In this document: positions 36,204 to 47,244 of the stretch, piece after piece
Layout of the letters: every line of letters starts with the position of its first letter
Position numbering within the stretch: position 1 is the first letter of the stretch
Source of the DNA: Sulfotelmatobacter sp963788225
GTDB taxonomy: Bacteria > Acidobacteriota > Terriglobia > Terriglobales > Acidobacteriaceae
Length of the DNA: 64,000 nucleotides
NCBI GenBank assembly: GCA_963788225.1
Contig: CAWBGI010000003.1
Coordinates: 868,001 to 932,000 of the forward strand
Reading direction: 5' to 3'
Notes under the pieces: model-generated
Databases searched by the model: none
What the model saw: only the letters and a program-made list of their open reading frames with translations
What the model was told of the DNA's origin: nothing
Position numbers and translations under genes: made by a program

Positions 36204-37478
36204 ATGTCGACAGCAGCACAGATCAATAGCGATATCAAGAGCCTGGAACTGGCCGAACTGGGCAAGAAGCGCATCGAGTGGGCGAACCAGTCCATGAAGG
36301 TGCTGCAGATTATCAGAAAAGAATTCATCAAGAACCAGCCGTTGAAAGGGATCCGCATCTCGGCCTGCCTGCACGTTACGGCGGAGACGGCGAACCTGGC
36401 GATTTGCCTGCGCGACGGCGGCGCCGACGTGGTGTTGTGCGCGTCGAATCCGCTATCGACGCAGGACGACGTTTCGGCCAGCCTGGTGCGCGATCAGGGC
36501 ATTCCGGTTTTCGCCATCAAGGGCGAAGATAACGACACTTACTATCAGCACATTCTTTCGTCGATCGATCACAAGCCGCACATCACCATGGACGATGGCG
36601 CCGACCTGGTGACGATTCTGCACACCAAGCGCACTGACGCTCTGGAAGGCGTGATCGGCGGGACGGAAGAGACTACTACCGGCGTGATCCGGCTGCGGGC
36701 GATGGCGAAGGAAGGCGTGCTGAAGTTTCCCATCGTGGCCGTGAACGATGCCGACACCAAGCATCTTTTTGATAATCGTTACGGCACCGGGCAGTCGACT
36801 ATCGACGGCATCATCCGCGCGACCAATTTTCTGCTGGCGGGGTCGAAGTTCGTAGTGGCCGGCTACGGGTGGTGCGGGCGCGGGCTGGCGAGCCGCGCGC
36901 GCGGTTGCGGCGCGGAAGTGATTATCACAGAAGTCGATCCGACCAAGGCGCTTGAAGCTGTGATGGATGGTTTCCGCGTGATGTCGATGACCGAAGCGGC
37001 GAAGCTTGGCGACGTCTTCTGCACCGTCACCGGCAACAAGAGCGTGCTGACCCGCGAGCACTTCGACCTGATGAAAGATGGCGCGATCATTTCGAACTCC
37101 GGGCACTTCAATGTGGAGATCGATATTCCGGCGCTCGAGAAGCTGTCGTCGTCGAAGCGCACCACACGCACGTTCGTCGACGAATACTCTTTGAAAGATG
37201 GGCGCAAGATCAATCTGCTGGGCGAGGGACGGCTGATCAATCTGTCGGCGGCCGAGGGACATCCCGCGTCGGTGATGGATATGAGCTTTGCCGACCAAGC
37301 GCTGTCGGTGGAGTTCATGGTCAAGAATTTCAAGACGCTGGAGAAACGCGTGTACCGCGTGCCGGACGAACTCGACAAGCGTGTGGCCAAGCTGAAGCTG
37401 GAGTCGATGGGGATCAAGATTGACCGGCTGACTCCGGAGCAGGAGGAGTATTTGGCGGGGTGGAGCGAGGGGACGTAG
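36204..37478 (+). CDS. ahcY: Adenosylhomocysteinase
   Basis: 424 residues, cytosolic, NAD+-dependent. Hydrolyses S-adenosylhomocysteine to adenosine and homocysteine, clearing the product of methyltransferases. Signatures: CLHVTAETANLAICLRDGGA, SNPLSTQDDV, KFVVAGYGWCGRGLA (NAD fold), ISNSGHFNVEID, and the C-terminal RLTPEQEEYLAGWSEG with a short tail. Start ATG with AGGAGG upstream. Confidence 0.95.
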   Translation: MSTAAQINSDIKSLELAELGKKRIEWANQSMKVLQIIRKEFIKNQPLKGIRISACLHVTAETANLAICLRDGGADVVLCASNPLSTQDDVSASLVRDQGIPVFAIKGEDNDTYYQHILSSIDHKPHITMDDGADLVTILHTKRTDALEGVIGGTEETTTGVIRLRAMAKEGVLKFPIVAVNDADTKHLFDNRYGTGQSTIDGIIRATNFLLAGSKFVVAGYGWCGRGLASRARGCGAEVIITEVDPTKALEAVMDGFRVMSMTEAAKLGDVFCTVTGNKSVLTREHFDLMKDGAIISNSGHFNVEIDIPALEKLSSSKRTTRTFVDEYSLKDGRKINLLGEGRLINLSAAEGHPASVMDMSFADQALSVEFMVKNFKTLEKRVYRVPDELDKRVAKLKLESMGIKIDRLTPEQEEYLAGWSEGT

Positions 37479-37508
37479 GACAGCACTGAGCACGTAGCAT
37501 TTAATCAG

Positions 37509-37541
37509 GCGGGGCGGCGCAAGCCGCCCCGCTCCCTTTTT
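37509..37541 (+). terminator. Rho-independent terminator after ahcY
   Basis: Perfect nine-base stem GCGGGGCGG / CCGCCCCGC with a six-base loop (37509-37532), followed by TCCC and TTTTT (37537-37541). Confidence 0.7.
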
Positions 37542-37599
37542 GCTGGCTTCCGCTGTCGCGAGGGAGCGGCGCCGTTGAAGCCGCGTTCCTGGTTGGGTG

Positions 37600-37790
37600 C
37601 TTCTGTGGCACGAGTGGAACTCGTGCCCTTCCCGATCCTCTTCCTCGGCAGTACGGTGAGAACTCCCAGACGCCGCAGGGCGCGGATGGGTTGTAGGGGT
37701 CTTTCGACTGCGCATGCCGATTCGCTTCGCTCATCGGCGTGCTCCTCTCAAGAAAACAGGGCGGTCAGTTCAGCGGCTTAAAGCCGTCTT
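37600..37790. repeat. Dispersed repeats between ahcY and the ABC gene
   Basis: GGCACGAG-TGGAA-CTCGTGCC palindrome at about 37608-37630. Then a copy of the TCATCCT-type family (37692-37765, minus-strand reading TTGAGAGGAGCACGCCG at one end and GCAGTCGAAAGACCCC at the other). Non-coding. Confidence 0.5.
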
Positions 37791-37852
37791 CCTTAGGAAC
37801 TTCCCGGCGTGCGGGGCCGTAGTATAAAGGAGAACTTGGATCGAGGTTTGGA

Positions 37853-38752
37853 ATGGAACTGCGAATTGAAAGTTTGTCGAAACGGTATGCCAACGGCACG
37901 CAGGCGCTGCAGGAGGTTTCGCTGAACATCCCATTGGGGATGTTCGGGCTGCTGGGGCCGAATGGAGCGGGCAAGTCTACGCTGATGCGGACCCTGGCCA
38001 CTTTGCAGGAAGCCGACAGCGGAAGCGCAGTGCTGGGGGAGATCGATGTGCTGCGGCAGAAGGACGCGGTGCGGCGCATTCTGGGTTACTTGCCGCAGGA
38101 GTTTGGGCTTTATCCGAAAGTTTCAGCGGAGTCGTTGCTCTCTGAATTCGCAGTGCTGAAGGGGATCAGCAATGCCAAGGAGCGGCGTGAAGTGGTGCAG
38201 GCGCTGCTGCAGCAGACGAACCTCTATGAGCATCGCAAGCAGGCACTCGGGAGTTTTTCGGGCGGCATGAAGCAGAGATTCGGGATTGCGCAGGCGCTGC
38301 TGGGCAATCCGCGGCTCATTATTGTGGATGAGCCTACGGCCGGCCTCGACCCGGAAGAGCGAGTGCGGTTCCATAACCTGCTGAGCGCCATCGGGCAAAA
38401 TATTATTGTCATTCTTTCGACCCACATCGTTTCCGACGTCACCGATCTGTGCCAGGCGATGGCGATTATCCACGAGGGGCGGGTGCGGGTTGCGGGCAAT
38501 CCGTCTGAGCTGGTGTCGCAGCTGGAGGGCCGCGTCTGGCGGAAATCGATCGCGCATGCCGAAGTGGGCAGCTATCGCGAGCGCTTTCAACTCATCTCGA
38601 TGAGGTTGTTTGCCGGCCAGACTTTGGTGCACGTGCTTAGCCCGCAGCTGCCCGAGGCGGGATTCGAGCCGGCTGCGCCCGATCTGGAAGACTTCTATTT
38701 CGCAACCATCAAGGGTTTTATCCACCAAGCGTCAGCGAGTGCGGTGAACTGA
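37853..38752 (+). CDS. ABC transporter ATP-binding protein
   Basis: 299 residues. Walker A LLGPNGAGKST, signature LGSFSGGMKQRFGIAQ, Walker B LIIVDEPTAGLDPEER, H-loop LSTHIVSDV. The C-terminal 90 residues form an extra domain usual in ABC-2 exporters. Stop is three bases before the permease/aminopeptidase start, so the two form an operon and a functional transporter. Substrate unknown. Confidence 0.9.
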   Translation: MELRIESLSKRYANGTQALQEVSLNIPLGMFGLLGPNGAGKSTLMRTLATLQEADSGSAVLGEIDVLRQKDAVRRILGYLPQEFGLYPKVSAESLLSEFAVLKGISNAKERREVVQALLQQTNLYEHRKQALGSFSGGMKQRFGIAQALLGNPRLIIVDEPTAGLDPEERVRFHNLLSAIGQNIIVILSTHIVSDVTDLCQAMAIIHEGRVRVAGNPSELVSQLEGRVWRKSIAHAEVGSYRERFQLISMRLFAGQTLVHVLSPQLPEAGFEPAAPDLEDFYFATIKGFIHQASASAVN

Positions 38753-38755
38753 GCT

Positions 38756-41700
38756 ATGGTGCTCTCCATACTTGCTTTCGAGTTTAACCGCCGTCTGCGA
38801 CGCATCTCGACCTACGTTTATTTTCTGGTGTTCTTCGCGCTGGGCTTTCTTTTCGTGTTGATGTCGGGCGGGGCATTCGCCGGCGCTACCGTGGACTACG
38901 GCACGGGCGGCAAGGTGCTGGTCACGTCGCCTTTCGCGCTGAATCTCATCATCATGTTTGTGAGTTTCTTCGGAGTGATCGTGGTTGCGGCCCTGGCGGG
39001 TCAGGCGACATACCAGGACGTGGACAATAACTGCACCGCATTTTTCTATACCGCTCCGATTACCAAGTTCGACTACCTGGCTGGGCGCTTTCTGGGTGCG
39101 CTGGCGGTGCAGGTTCTCATCTTCACCAGCGTGGGGCTGGGGGCGTGGCTGGGAACGAAAATGCCGTGGCTGGATCAGGCGCGGGTGGGGCCGCAGAGTG
39201 CGTATGCGTATCTCCAGCCATATTTCACGATGGTGATTCCCAACCTGATTTTCGTCTCGGCTCTCTTCTTTTCTCTGGCCGCGCTGGGACGGAAGATGCT
39301 GCCGGTTTATGCGGGAAGCGTGCTGCTGCTGATCGCCTACTTTGTCGCGGACCAACTCTCGGCCAATCTGACGATGACCACGCTGGCGGCGATGATCGAT
39401 CCGTTCGGCGGAAATGCGGTGGCGCGGCTTACGCAATATTGGACGCCTTTTCAGCGGAACACGCAGATCGTGCCCCTGGCCGGAGTGCTTTTGTGGAATC
39501 GGATCTTATGGCTGACGATTGGCGCAATGATTCTGGGAATTACTTATCTCCGGTTCTCTTTTACATATACGGCGGGCAGGGCAGGCCGCCGGCAAGTACC
39601 TGATCTCGATCATGAGATACCGGTTGTAACCGCGCAGGCGCTGCCCTTGACGCATGCGACATTCACGCTCGGCGATTCGTTGCGCGAGCTGGTTTCGCTG
39701 ACGCGCCTGCAGTTCTCCGAGACGGTGAAGAACGTTTTCTTTGGCGTGCTGGTGCTGGCGGGCGCGCTGATGGCGATGTTCTCCGCTTACGACATCACTA
39801 GTCCGTTTTCGACGCCGGTGTACCCGGTAACCTGGCGCATGCTGGAACTGGGAGGCGCCGGGTTCGGTCTCTTCATTCTGGCCATCATCACGTTTTACTC
39901 GGGCGAACTGGTGTGGCGCGAGCGCGACGCGCAACTGAACCAGATCATCGACGCGCTGCCGGTGAAGCGCTGGGTGCTGTTTGGCAGCAAGCTGTTCGCG
40001 CTCATGCTGGTGCAGGTGCTGCTGGTCTTCATGGTGATGGCTCTGCGGATTATTCGTTCAGATCCTTCACGGCTATCACCATTTCGAGATTCGGCCTGTA
40101 CTTGACCGATCTGTTTGGCCGCCAACTGATCGCTTTCTGGATCCTGTGTGCGATTGCGATGCTGGTGCACACCATCGTCAATCACAAATACATTGGCCAT
40201 TTTGTGATGGTCTTGTACTTCGTGGTGGGAATCGTTCTGCCGCAGATGAACTTTGAGGATTACCTTTATCGATTGGGGCAGACGCCGCGGATCATTTTTT
40301 CCGACATGAATGGATACGGGCCGTTTGCGGCGCCCCAGTTCTGGTTTCACGTGTATTGGGGAATCGCCGCGGTGCTGCTGGCGATCGTGACAAATCTATT
40401 GTGGGTGCGCGGGATGGAGACCGGCGTGACGCAACCGGCTGAAGCTGGCGCGGTCACGGTTCTCGGCCTCGACTGGAATTGGTCTTGCCGTATGCGGCCT
40501 GCTGTTTGCCGGCGTCGGCGGCTACATTTATTACAACACGCATGTTCTGAACCGGCTATCTTACCAGCGCCAAATTTCAGGAGGATCGCGCGCAATACGA
40601 ACTTCGGTACAAGCAGTATCAGAAAATGCCACAGCCGAGGATCGTCGATATAAAAGTGGATGTCGATCTCCATCCGGAGCAGCGGTTGGCTACGTTTCGC
40701 GGCACGGAGTGGCTGGAGAACAAGACCGACGAACCCATCGACCGAGTCGCTGTAACGCTGTGGCCCGAGGATGCGGATACGATCCCGCGGCCGCACACGG
40801 TGGTGAAGTCGATTCGACTGGAGGGCGGAGACACGCCGATTCTTGAAGATAGAGCGCTCGGATTTTTTATGTACCGGCTGGCGACGCCGATTCCGCCGCA
40901 TGGGCGCATCGCGCTCGATTTCGATCTCGACTATCCGAATCCCGGGTTCGTCAATTCCATGCCCAACGGCGATATCGTTCACAATGGCAGCTTCGTCAAC
41001 GGCAGCTATTTGCCGTTCATCGGATATCTTCAGGACGTGCAACTGGTGGATGACAGCGCACGGCATCGCCACGGCCTGCAGAAAGTCCGCGGGCTTACCC
41101 AAACTGGAGGATCCGGCGGGCCGCCAGAATAACTACGGTACCACCGATGCGCCGACTGGGTGAATTTCGAAGGCACGGTCAGTACGACTCCCGACCAGAT
41201 CGCGATTATGCCCGGCTACCTGCAGAAAGAATGGGTGCAGGATGGCCGCCGTTATTTCCACTACAAATCCGACGCGCCCATGATGAGCGGCATTTTCTCG
41301 CTGAATTCGGCGCGCTATGCGGTGCGGCGCGACCATTGGCATGACGTCAATCTGGAAATCTACTACCACGCGGCGCACGAATTCGATCTGGACCGCATGA
41401 TGAACGGCATGAAGGCAACGCTCTCGGATTACTGCACAGCGTCGTTCAGCCCGTTTCAGTTCCGGCAATTGCGCATCATCGAATTTCCACGCTACGGCGA
41501 TTTTGCCGAGTCATTCCCCAATACGATTCCATTTTCCGAAGGCATTGGCTTTATTACTTACGTCGATCCCAACAAGAAAGATGCGATTAATCTGCCGCTG
41601 TTCGTGACCGCGCACGAGACCGCCCATCAATGGTGGGGACATCAGGTGATGAGCGCCAACACAGAAGGCGCAACCGCGGTCGTGGAGACGCTGGCGCAGT

Positions 41701-42384
41701 ACACGGCGCTCATGGTGATGAGGCACACCTACGGTCCGGAATCGATGAAGAAATTTCTGCGCTACCAGTTGGATGGTTACCTGCGTGGCCGGGCGCAGGA
41801 GCGCGATGAAGAAAAACCACTGCTGCGGGTTGAACCGCTGCAGGGTTATATCCACTACAACAAGGGCGGGCAGGTCATGTACGCGCTGGCGGACTACATT
41901 GGCGAAGATCGCGTGAATCAGGCGCTGGCTGCCTTGGTGAAAGAGTGGGCTTTCAAGGGTCCGCCTTACCCGACCGCGCTCGATCTGGAAAATAATTTGA
42001 AGAAGGTGACGCCGCCGGAGTTTCAGTATCTTTACGAAGACTGGTTCGAGACGATTACTTTGTTCGACAATCGCGCGGTGTCGGCCAGCTATTCGCAGCT
42101 GCCCGACGGCAAGTACCAGGTACGCATTTCGGTTGAAGCCAAGAAGTACCATGCCGATGGCAAGGGCCAGGAGCACGCGATTCCGCTGCATGATCTAATC
42201 GATATCGGCGTGCTCGATGCGGACGGCAAGTTCCTGTATCTGCAGAAGCAGTAAGATTGAACAAGAGCACCAGGAGTTCACCGTCACCGTGGACAAAGCG
42301 CCCGCCAAGGCGGGCATTGATCCGCTGATCAAGCTGATTGACCGCAATCCGGATGACAATGTGACGGACGTAGAAAGACAGTGA
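38756..42384 (+). pseudogene. ABC-2 permease fused to M1 aminopeptidase, seven frame breaks
   Basis: When frames are joined it is one protein of about 1,200 residues. The N-terminal half is an ABC-2 permease with about a dozen helices (FNRRLRRISTYVYFLVFFAL to YLTDLFGRQLIAFWI), ending in the helix GIGLAVCGLLFAGVGGYIYY. The C-terminal half is an M1-family metallopeptidase with HETAHQWWGHQV zinc site and the following EGATAVVETLAQY glutamate. The frame is lost near 40041, 40092, 40434, 40553, 41097, 41150 and 42251. Six are +1 insertions; 41150 is +2 or -1. The tail after 42251 reads KIEQEHQEFTVTVDKAPAKAG to TGA 42382-42384. Such fusions are common in this phylum. Confidence 0.85.
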
Positions 42385-42429
42385 GGTTGTTGGAGAACAG
42401 TGGCTGCGACGCCATCCAGAACTGCAAGC

Positions 42430-43542
42430 TCACGGCAAGGTTGCCGTTGCAATGTTCACTTTGTTTGCTTCCGCTATTGAACTGCTCGCGCCTAACACCC
42501 CGGTACTGGACTGCAAGGTATAGATGCCGATGTCAGTCACATTCAGGGCATAGACCAGGCGGCTGTCGGGACTGAAAAAGACCGGGGGGATGCCGGGGAT
42601 CGTGGAACCAGTCTCAATCAGTTGAAGATTTGCGAAATCGAAATGGGCGACATAGGTTAGGCTGGCGTCGGCATCCCCAAAGAAAAGATTTTCGCTGGCT
42701 GGGTCGATATACATGAAATAGACTTCGTCCCCGCAAAATGTGTAGTTGGTGGCCTGGCAGGATATTTCCTTGCCCGTGAGGGTCTGGTCCGCGGTGAGAT
42801 AACCGCTGCCGGCCCCACAGCAGGACGAATCGGCGGCCGCCACTTCATCCGTGATGGCCACGGCTCCGTCCGTATTGCAATTCGCCTGTCCGTAAAACAA
42901 CTGGGTCCGTGGACCCAGCTCTCCAGAGGTTGGATCTACGACAAAATAGTCATAACCGACGATGCAGGTGTAAGGTCCACCGTCGAGGTAGTACCCGTAA
43001 AGCCGCGTACCGCTGGCTCCGAACATGAAGCGTGAGAATCCCGTGTAGGGATCTGGCCCGTAGGTGGCGACTTCTCTGCCAGTATTCGTCACCTTTCCCG
43101 TGGACTGGTTGATCGTGAACAGCACCACCGCCGCGTAGTTGTTGTAGCCCGTTCCGACCCAGGTCATTGCGGCATAAGCAAAATTACCCTTGGGGTCCGC
43201 CACGAACGAAATGACCGGATGAGGAAAGCCAAACTTCAGATGTTGCGACGCTTCGTTTTCTGGAACGCCTTCTGTATTCGTGTGATACATCCACACATCC
43301 GTGCCGTTCCAAACGTAAATAAGGCTCTGGCCGCCAACGGTAACCGGATCGACCGAATTACCGCTCACCGTAATGTTCCCGATCTGAGTCGCCACCGCGG
43401 TTTGAGGGTCTACTTTATACGTTTGCAGCGGCACGTTGCCAGGCTGAGTTCCCGTAACGTACAACACTTCGACCTGCGCCGAGGCTAATCCGGTTGTAAG
43501 CGACAAAATTGCTAAAACTACGAAGCAGCATGCCCTTGACAT
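42430..43542 (-). CDS. Secreted beta-propeller protein
   Basis: 370 residues. Signal peptide MSRACCFVVLAILSLTTG to ASAQ. The mature part has propeller-like repeats (VEVLYVTGTQPGNVPLQTYK, VYALNVTDIGIYTLQSSTG) typical of lactonase/YncE-like folds, and paired cysteines around CCGAGSGY and CQATNYTFC. Catalytic residues not recognised. Confidence 0.65.
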   Translation of the reverse strand: MSRACCFVVLAILSLTTGLASAQVEVLYVTGTQPGNVPLQTYKVDPQTAVATQIGNITVSGNSVDPVTVGGQSLIYVWNGTDVWMYHTNTEGVPENEASQHLKFGFPHPVISFVADPKGNFAYAAMTWVGTGYNNYAAVVLFTINQSTGKVTNTGREVATYGPDPYTGFSRFMFGASGTRLYGYYLDGGPYTCIVGYDYFVVDPTSGELGPRTQLFYGQANCNTDGAVAITDEVAAADSSCCGAGSGYLTADQTLTGKEISCQATNYTFCGDEVYFMYIDPASENLFFGDADASLTYVAHFDFANLQLIETGSTIPGIPPVFFSPDSRLVYALNVTDIGIYTLQSSTGVLGASSSIAEANKVNIATATLP

Positions 43543-43797
43543 GGAATCTCTCCCGCGATGCGATCGGCCACTCAGCCGCCCACTTCAGATGACCGGCCAC
43601 CGTCAACAGGTTGCCGATTCTCAATACGCGTGGCAGCGGGATCGGCTGCTAAACCGGGATTCCTCGGGGTTCGTTTGCTGAAATCTCAGTGAAGCCTTCC
43701 CGAATCCTAGGGATTTCAGAGTAAGGAAAAGCGCTTTTAACCGTGATAAATCTCACGTGATTGTTCCGCACGGGGTTGCACCCCAGGAGACCAGCCA

Positions 43798-44943
43798 ATG
43801 AAACCCATCTCAGCACTACTGCGCTTTCTGGCCGCTTCGATTATCGGGCTTTCCGCCATGGCCTCGCATGCTGCCAACGACCATTACCTCATCACCAATA
43901 ACGATAACTCTCGGGGGAATTCCGCGAACGTCTACGCCATCACCGGTAACACTGTCCTAATGCAGACAGCAGTGATCGACACCGGCGGGACGGGAGTTAA
44001 CGGCATCGGCGCCGTCGCCACCAAACGTCTGAGCATTCTGAGTAGTTCTACGCAAGCCTGCGCCTTTCTGGCTGACGCCGGCAGTGCCGACGTAGCGGGA
44101 ATCTCGATTACGACGCTCACGGCGACTGGCACTTTCAAGGCGGAAAGCACGGACAGCGCGCCCTCCGGGATGACTGTCGTCCACAACGGAAAGTACGTGT
44201 ACGCCGGCTTCACTGGCTCGAACACCTTGGCCACTTATGAAATCCACCCGGGGTGCACTCTGAAATTCATTCAGGATATCGCCGCCGCAGGTTTGAATGG
44301 CGGTTCGATGCTCGATATGTGGGTACACAAGGACATTCTGGTCGCAAGCTTTCAGGATGGATCGATCGAATCGTTCAACGTGGGGGACGGAGTCCCGGTT
44401 TCGAATGGCGACCTTCAGTACTCGACTGGGCACACGCTGGATAACAACACGCCCGGGGGCGTTGATATTACCGCCGACGGACATTACGCGATCTTCGGTG
44501 GCACCAATGTTCCTCCGCTGGTCGAGGTCTCCGATATTTCTTCCGGCAAGCTGACACCTACAGTCGTGTACTCAAACCTGGGCAGCGGCGGGGGTTCGGA
44601 GGCGGTTTGGCTGAGTCCGGATGAGAGTCTGCTTTACCTGAGCAATTTTTCATCCAGCTCGGTCACAGCCACATTTTTCGACAAAACTACAGGCGCAGTT
44701 TCCTTCGCGTGTATTTCTGCTGCGCTCAAGGGAGTTAACTTTGAAGCCGGGATGGCGACCGCAACCACGACGGGAGCCGGTTTTACACTATTCGTAGCAG
44801 AACCTGACGTTGACATCGCCAGTGTCCGTGTGACCGGGGGCGCGGGCAGTTGTTCGCTCACCGAGACGCCGCGTTCCCCGGTGAGCGACGGCAATACCAT
44901 CACCGTGGACTCGATCGGAGTGTTTCCGCCGCGTCCGTTCTGA
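43798..44943 (+). CDS. Secreted YncE/lactonase-like beta-propeller protein
   Basis: 381 residues. Signal peptide MKPISALLRFLAASIIG to SHAA. Propeller repeats include HYLITNNDNSRGNSANVYAI, GKYVYAGFTGSNTLATYEI, HYAIFGGTNVPPLVEV and LLYLSNFSSSSVTATFFDK. Divergent from the propeller gene at 42430-43542, with a shared 250-bp promoter region. Probably binds or displays at the cell surface; no enzyme activity can be assigned. Confidence 0.65.
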   Translation: MKPISALLRFLAASIIGLSAMASHAANDHYLITNNDNSRGNSANVYAITGNTVLMQTAVIDTGGTGVNGIGAVATKRLSILSSSTQACAFLADAGSADVAGISITTLTATGTFKAESTDSAPSGMTVVHNGKYVYAGFTGSNTLATYEIHPGCTLKFIQDIAAAGLNGGSMLDMWVHKDILVASFQDGSIESFNVGDGVPVSNGDLQYSTGHTLDNNTPGGVDITADGHYAIFGGTNVPPLVEVSDISSGKLTPTVVYSNLGSGGGSEAVWLSPDESLLYLSNFSSSSVTATFFDKTTGAVSFACISAALKGVNFEAGMATATTTGAGFTLFVAEPDVDIASVRVTGGAGSCSLTETPRSPVSDGNTITVDSIGVFPPRPF

Positions 44944-45048
44944 GTTTTCATCCCCGAGTGAATCGCCGAGTCGAAAACGAGGATTCACGCCGCATTTAAA
45001 CAGCCCTATTTGTCGCCAGATGAAGAGAGAATGCCGTTTGGTTGTGAT

Positions 45049-45375
45049 CTAGCCATCCCGAACAGCGCGACTCGTGACTGCCACCAGCGTTAAGCCGAGG
45101 GCAACATCGAAAACCGGGGAGGAGAAGATAAGCATTCCAGCCAGGAAAAGAGGAATCACCACCACCAGCTTGGCATGATGGAGGACATAGTCGAAGACCA
45201 GCAGCAAGATTCCGGCAGGGACGATGGCGAGGCCGCAATAGAGGGCGTCGGTGAAACCAAAGTGGCGCCTTAGGACGAAACGCGCGGCGCCGAGGATAAA
45301 CAGCAGGATTCCGACCGCGAATACGATCCACGGTCCCCAGTCGATGCGTCGAGAAGCAGGATTGTCCGAATTCAC
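45049..45375 (-). CDS. Small membrane protein
   Basis: 108 residues, three to four membrane helices (WGPWIVFAVGILLFILGAA, DALYCGLAIVPAGILLLVF, KLVVVIPLFLAGMLIF, DVALGLTLVAV). No motif recognised. Confidence 0.6.
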   Translation of the reverse strand: MNSDNPASRRIDWGPWIVFAVGILLFILGAARFVLRRHFGFTDALYCGLAIVPAGILLLVFDYVLHHAKLVVVIPLFLAGMLIFSSPVFDVALGLTLVAVTSRAVRDG

Positions 45376-45406
45376 ATCGTTCGCTTTAACGTGAGCAATT
45401 GAAATC

Positions 45407-45721
45407 CTATTTCTTCGGCCTGCTGGGCGGTGCCGGTGCTGCGGGTGAGGCGGCCGGGCTGGCTGCCGGCTGAGTCTTTTTGCCGGCGGCTGGTGCGGGG
45501 GCTGTGGCCTCCATCACATCCTTATGATTGCCTATCATATTGCCGGTGTGCGATCCGGCGCCTTTGGCGGCGGCGTCTTTTTGTCCTTTCCCATTCTGTG
45601 ATTCTGCTGGGGCGGCGGCCGCGCTTGACGGTTTGGATGGCGACTGGGTTCGTTTCGGTGTGTCTTGGGCTAGTACGAAGGCCGGGAGAAACAGGGCGAT
45701 CAGAATCGTTCTGGTGGTCAT
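45407..45721 (-). CDS. Small secreted Ala/Pro/Lys-rich protein
   Basis: 104 residues from ATG 45719-45721. Signal peptide MTTRTILIALFLPAFVLAQ; the mature region is low-complexity (SPSKPSSAAAAPAE, AASPAASPAAPAPPSRPKK) and basic. Probably intrinsically disordered; function unknown. Confidence 0.5.
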   Translation of the reverse strand: MTTRTILIALFLPAFVLAQDTPKRTQSPSKPSSAAAAPAESQNGKGQKDAAAKGAGSHTGNMIGNHKDVMEATAPAPAAGKKTQPAASPAASPAAPAPPSRPKK

Positions 45722-45791
45722 GCGGGAAGGGTAGTGCCTTGGGGAAGATACCAGCAAGAATTTTCGGGAGTGAATGGTGTCTTTGGTAACC

Positions 45792-47066
45792 CTAGCGATT
45801 CGTGGCCGCGGGTTGAGTTTGCGGGGCTAGGTGAACTCCCGTGGCGTCGAAGATGTAGGTCTTTACCTCGCCTTCGTTGCCTTGGGCGGGGATTTCCTTG
45901 CCATTCAGCAGGAAGCTGATGCCGGCCGCATTGCCCGCTCTCACCACGATCTCGCGGGTGGCGCGGATGGAAGTGTGGGCGGGCGCGATCAGGGTTTCGT
46001 GGGTTATGGGTTTGCCGTCTGCGATGAGTGAGATCCAGGTGGTCTCCTCGGCACGGATCAACAGGTTGAGAGTGGTGAGCGGTTTCACTGTGGCAGCGGG
46101 AGCGACCGCATGGGTGGTCGTGAGTTTGTCCGGTTGGGACGGGTTGGCGATGGGCTTAGTCGCGGCGCTCGCGGCGGATGCAACAGGAGATGGTTTCGGA
46201 GACACTGGACTTGCGGAAGGCGCGGGCGGAGCAGCGCGCGTAGCCGGTGCAGAGTTTGTGTGTGGTGGCGAGGTGGCTGCGGAGATGGGTGCTTGAGACG
46301 CTGTGCCGGCCGGCAGATCTTTTTCGGGCGATGCTGGTCCGGTGTTGAGTGAAGCGGCGGGGGACGGTCGATTGGCGGTTGAAGCCCGGGCAGAAGCTGG
46401 GGCCGGAGAATGATTGGGGGCGGCTACAACTGGCGACGCGGCCCCGGGTGAGGCTGCCATGGGCTGGGCGTGACGGCGAAAATTCCAGAAGCCCACAGCC
46501 GCCGTTATTAGTAATAAAGCCAAGGCTAGTTTGCCCCATGGGATGCGGGCGGAAGAATCATTGGTGGGATCAGGTTCTCCCGCGGGATATTTCGGCTCGT
46601 TGTTGCGGCGGCGATCTTGATTGCGACGGCCTTGTCTGCGGCGATCTTCCGTTCCCGGATTGTGATCGTCACCGTCATCGCTGCTGGTGGAAAGATCATG
46701 GCTGGTGGGTATCTCGTCGCGATGTTCGCTAGTGGGAATCGGGTGGTTGCCAAGGTTGGGCGCGGCCAGGGGCGCGGGCTTACTGGCTGCCGCGCGGAAG
46801 TCCGGCAGAATAGATTGCTGCTGGATCTGGCTCTCGCGCAAAGCTGCCAGATAGTCGGCTACGGCTTCTTCTTCATCGAGCCCGATCTGGCGGGCGTAGG
46901 CGCGGACAAAGCCCTTGTTGAAGACGCCGCCGGGCAACTGGTCGAACTGTTCGTCCTCCAGGGCACGCAACATGCGAGTGCTGATTTTCGTGGTGTTGGA
47001 GATGGCGTCGAGCTCAAGTCCGCGCTGCTCGCGCTGTTTGCGAAATTTTTCCCCGAAGGCACCCAC
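45792..47066 (-). CDS. rodZ: RodZ-like cell-shape protein
   Basis: 424 residues. N-terminal helix-turn-helix (FGEKFRKQREQRGLELDAIS, MLRALEDEQFDQLPGGVFNK, GFVRAYARQIGLDEEE), a polar linker, one membrane helix about residue 175-195 (WGKLALALLLITAAVGFW), a long Ala/Pro/Ser-rich periplasmic linker, and a C-terminal DUF4115 domain (LNLLIRAEETTWISLIADGK, GISFLLNGKEIPAQGNEGEV). RodZ links MreB to wall synthesis. Motif order matches RodZ. Confidence 0.85.
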   Translation of the reverse strand: MGAFGEKFRKQREQRGLELDAISNTTKISTRMLRALEDEQFDQLPGGVFNKGFVRAYARQIGLDEEEAVADYLAALRESQIQQQSILPDFRAAASKPAPLAAPNLGNHPIPTSEHRDEIPTSHDLSTSSDDGDDHNPGTEDRRRQGRRNQDRRRNNEPKYPAGEPDPTNDSSARIPWGKLALALLLITAAVGFWNFRRHAQPMAASPGAASPVVAAPNHSPAPASARASTANRPSPAASLNTGPASPEKDLPAGTASQAPISAATSPPHTNSAPATRAAPPAPSASPVSPKPSPVASAASAATKPIANPSQPDKLTTTHAVAPAATVKPLTTLNLLIRAEETTWISLIADGKPITHETLIAPAHTSIRATREIVVRAGNAAGISFLLNGKEIPAQGNEGEVKTYIFDATGVHLAPQTQPAATNR

Positions 47067-47244
47067 GTACAGCTCCCCTAGGCTTCCGTCCGCTCTAAGA
47101 ACTTGACGCGATCAATCATAGGCGAAGGAGCGGGCAGACGCCACATCTCGGCGGGCTTTGACGTTACCTTTGATAGCGACCGAACCTAAGACTCAACCGC
47201 AGGGGTCACAGGGTCACACAGGATAAACCATTCTTTTTCTGAAG

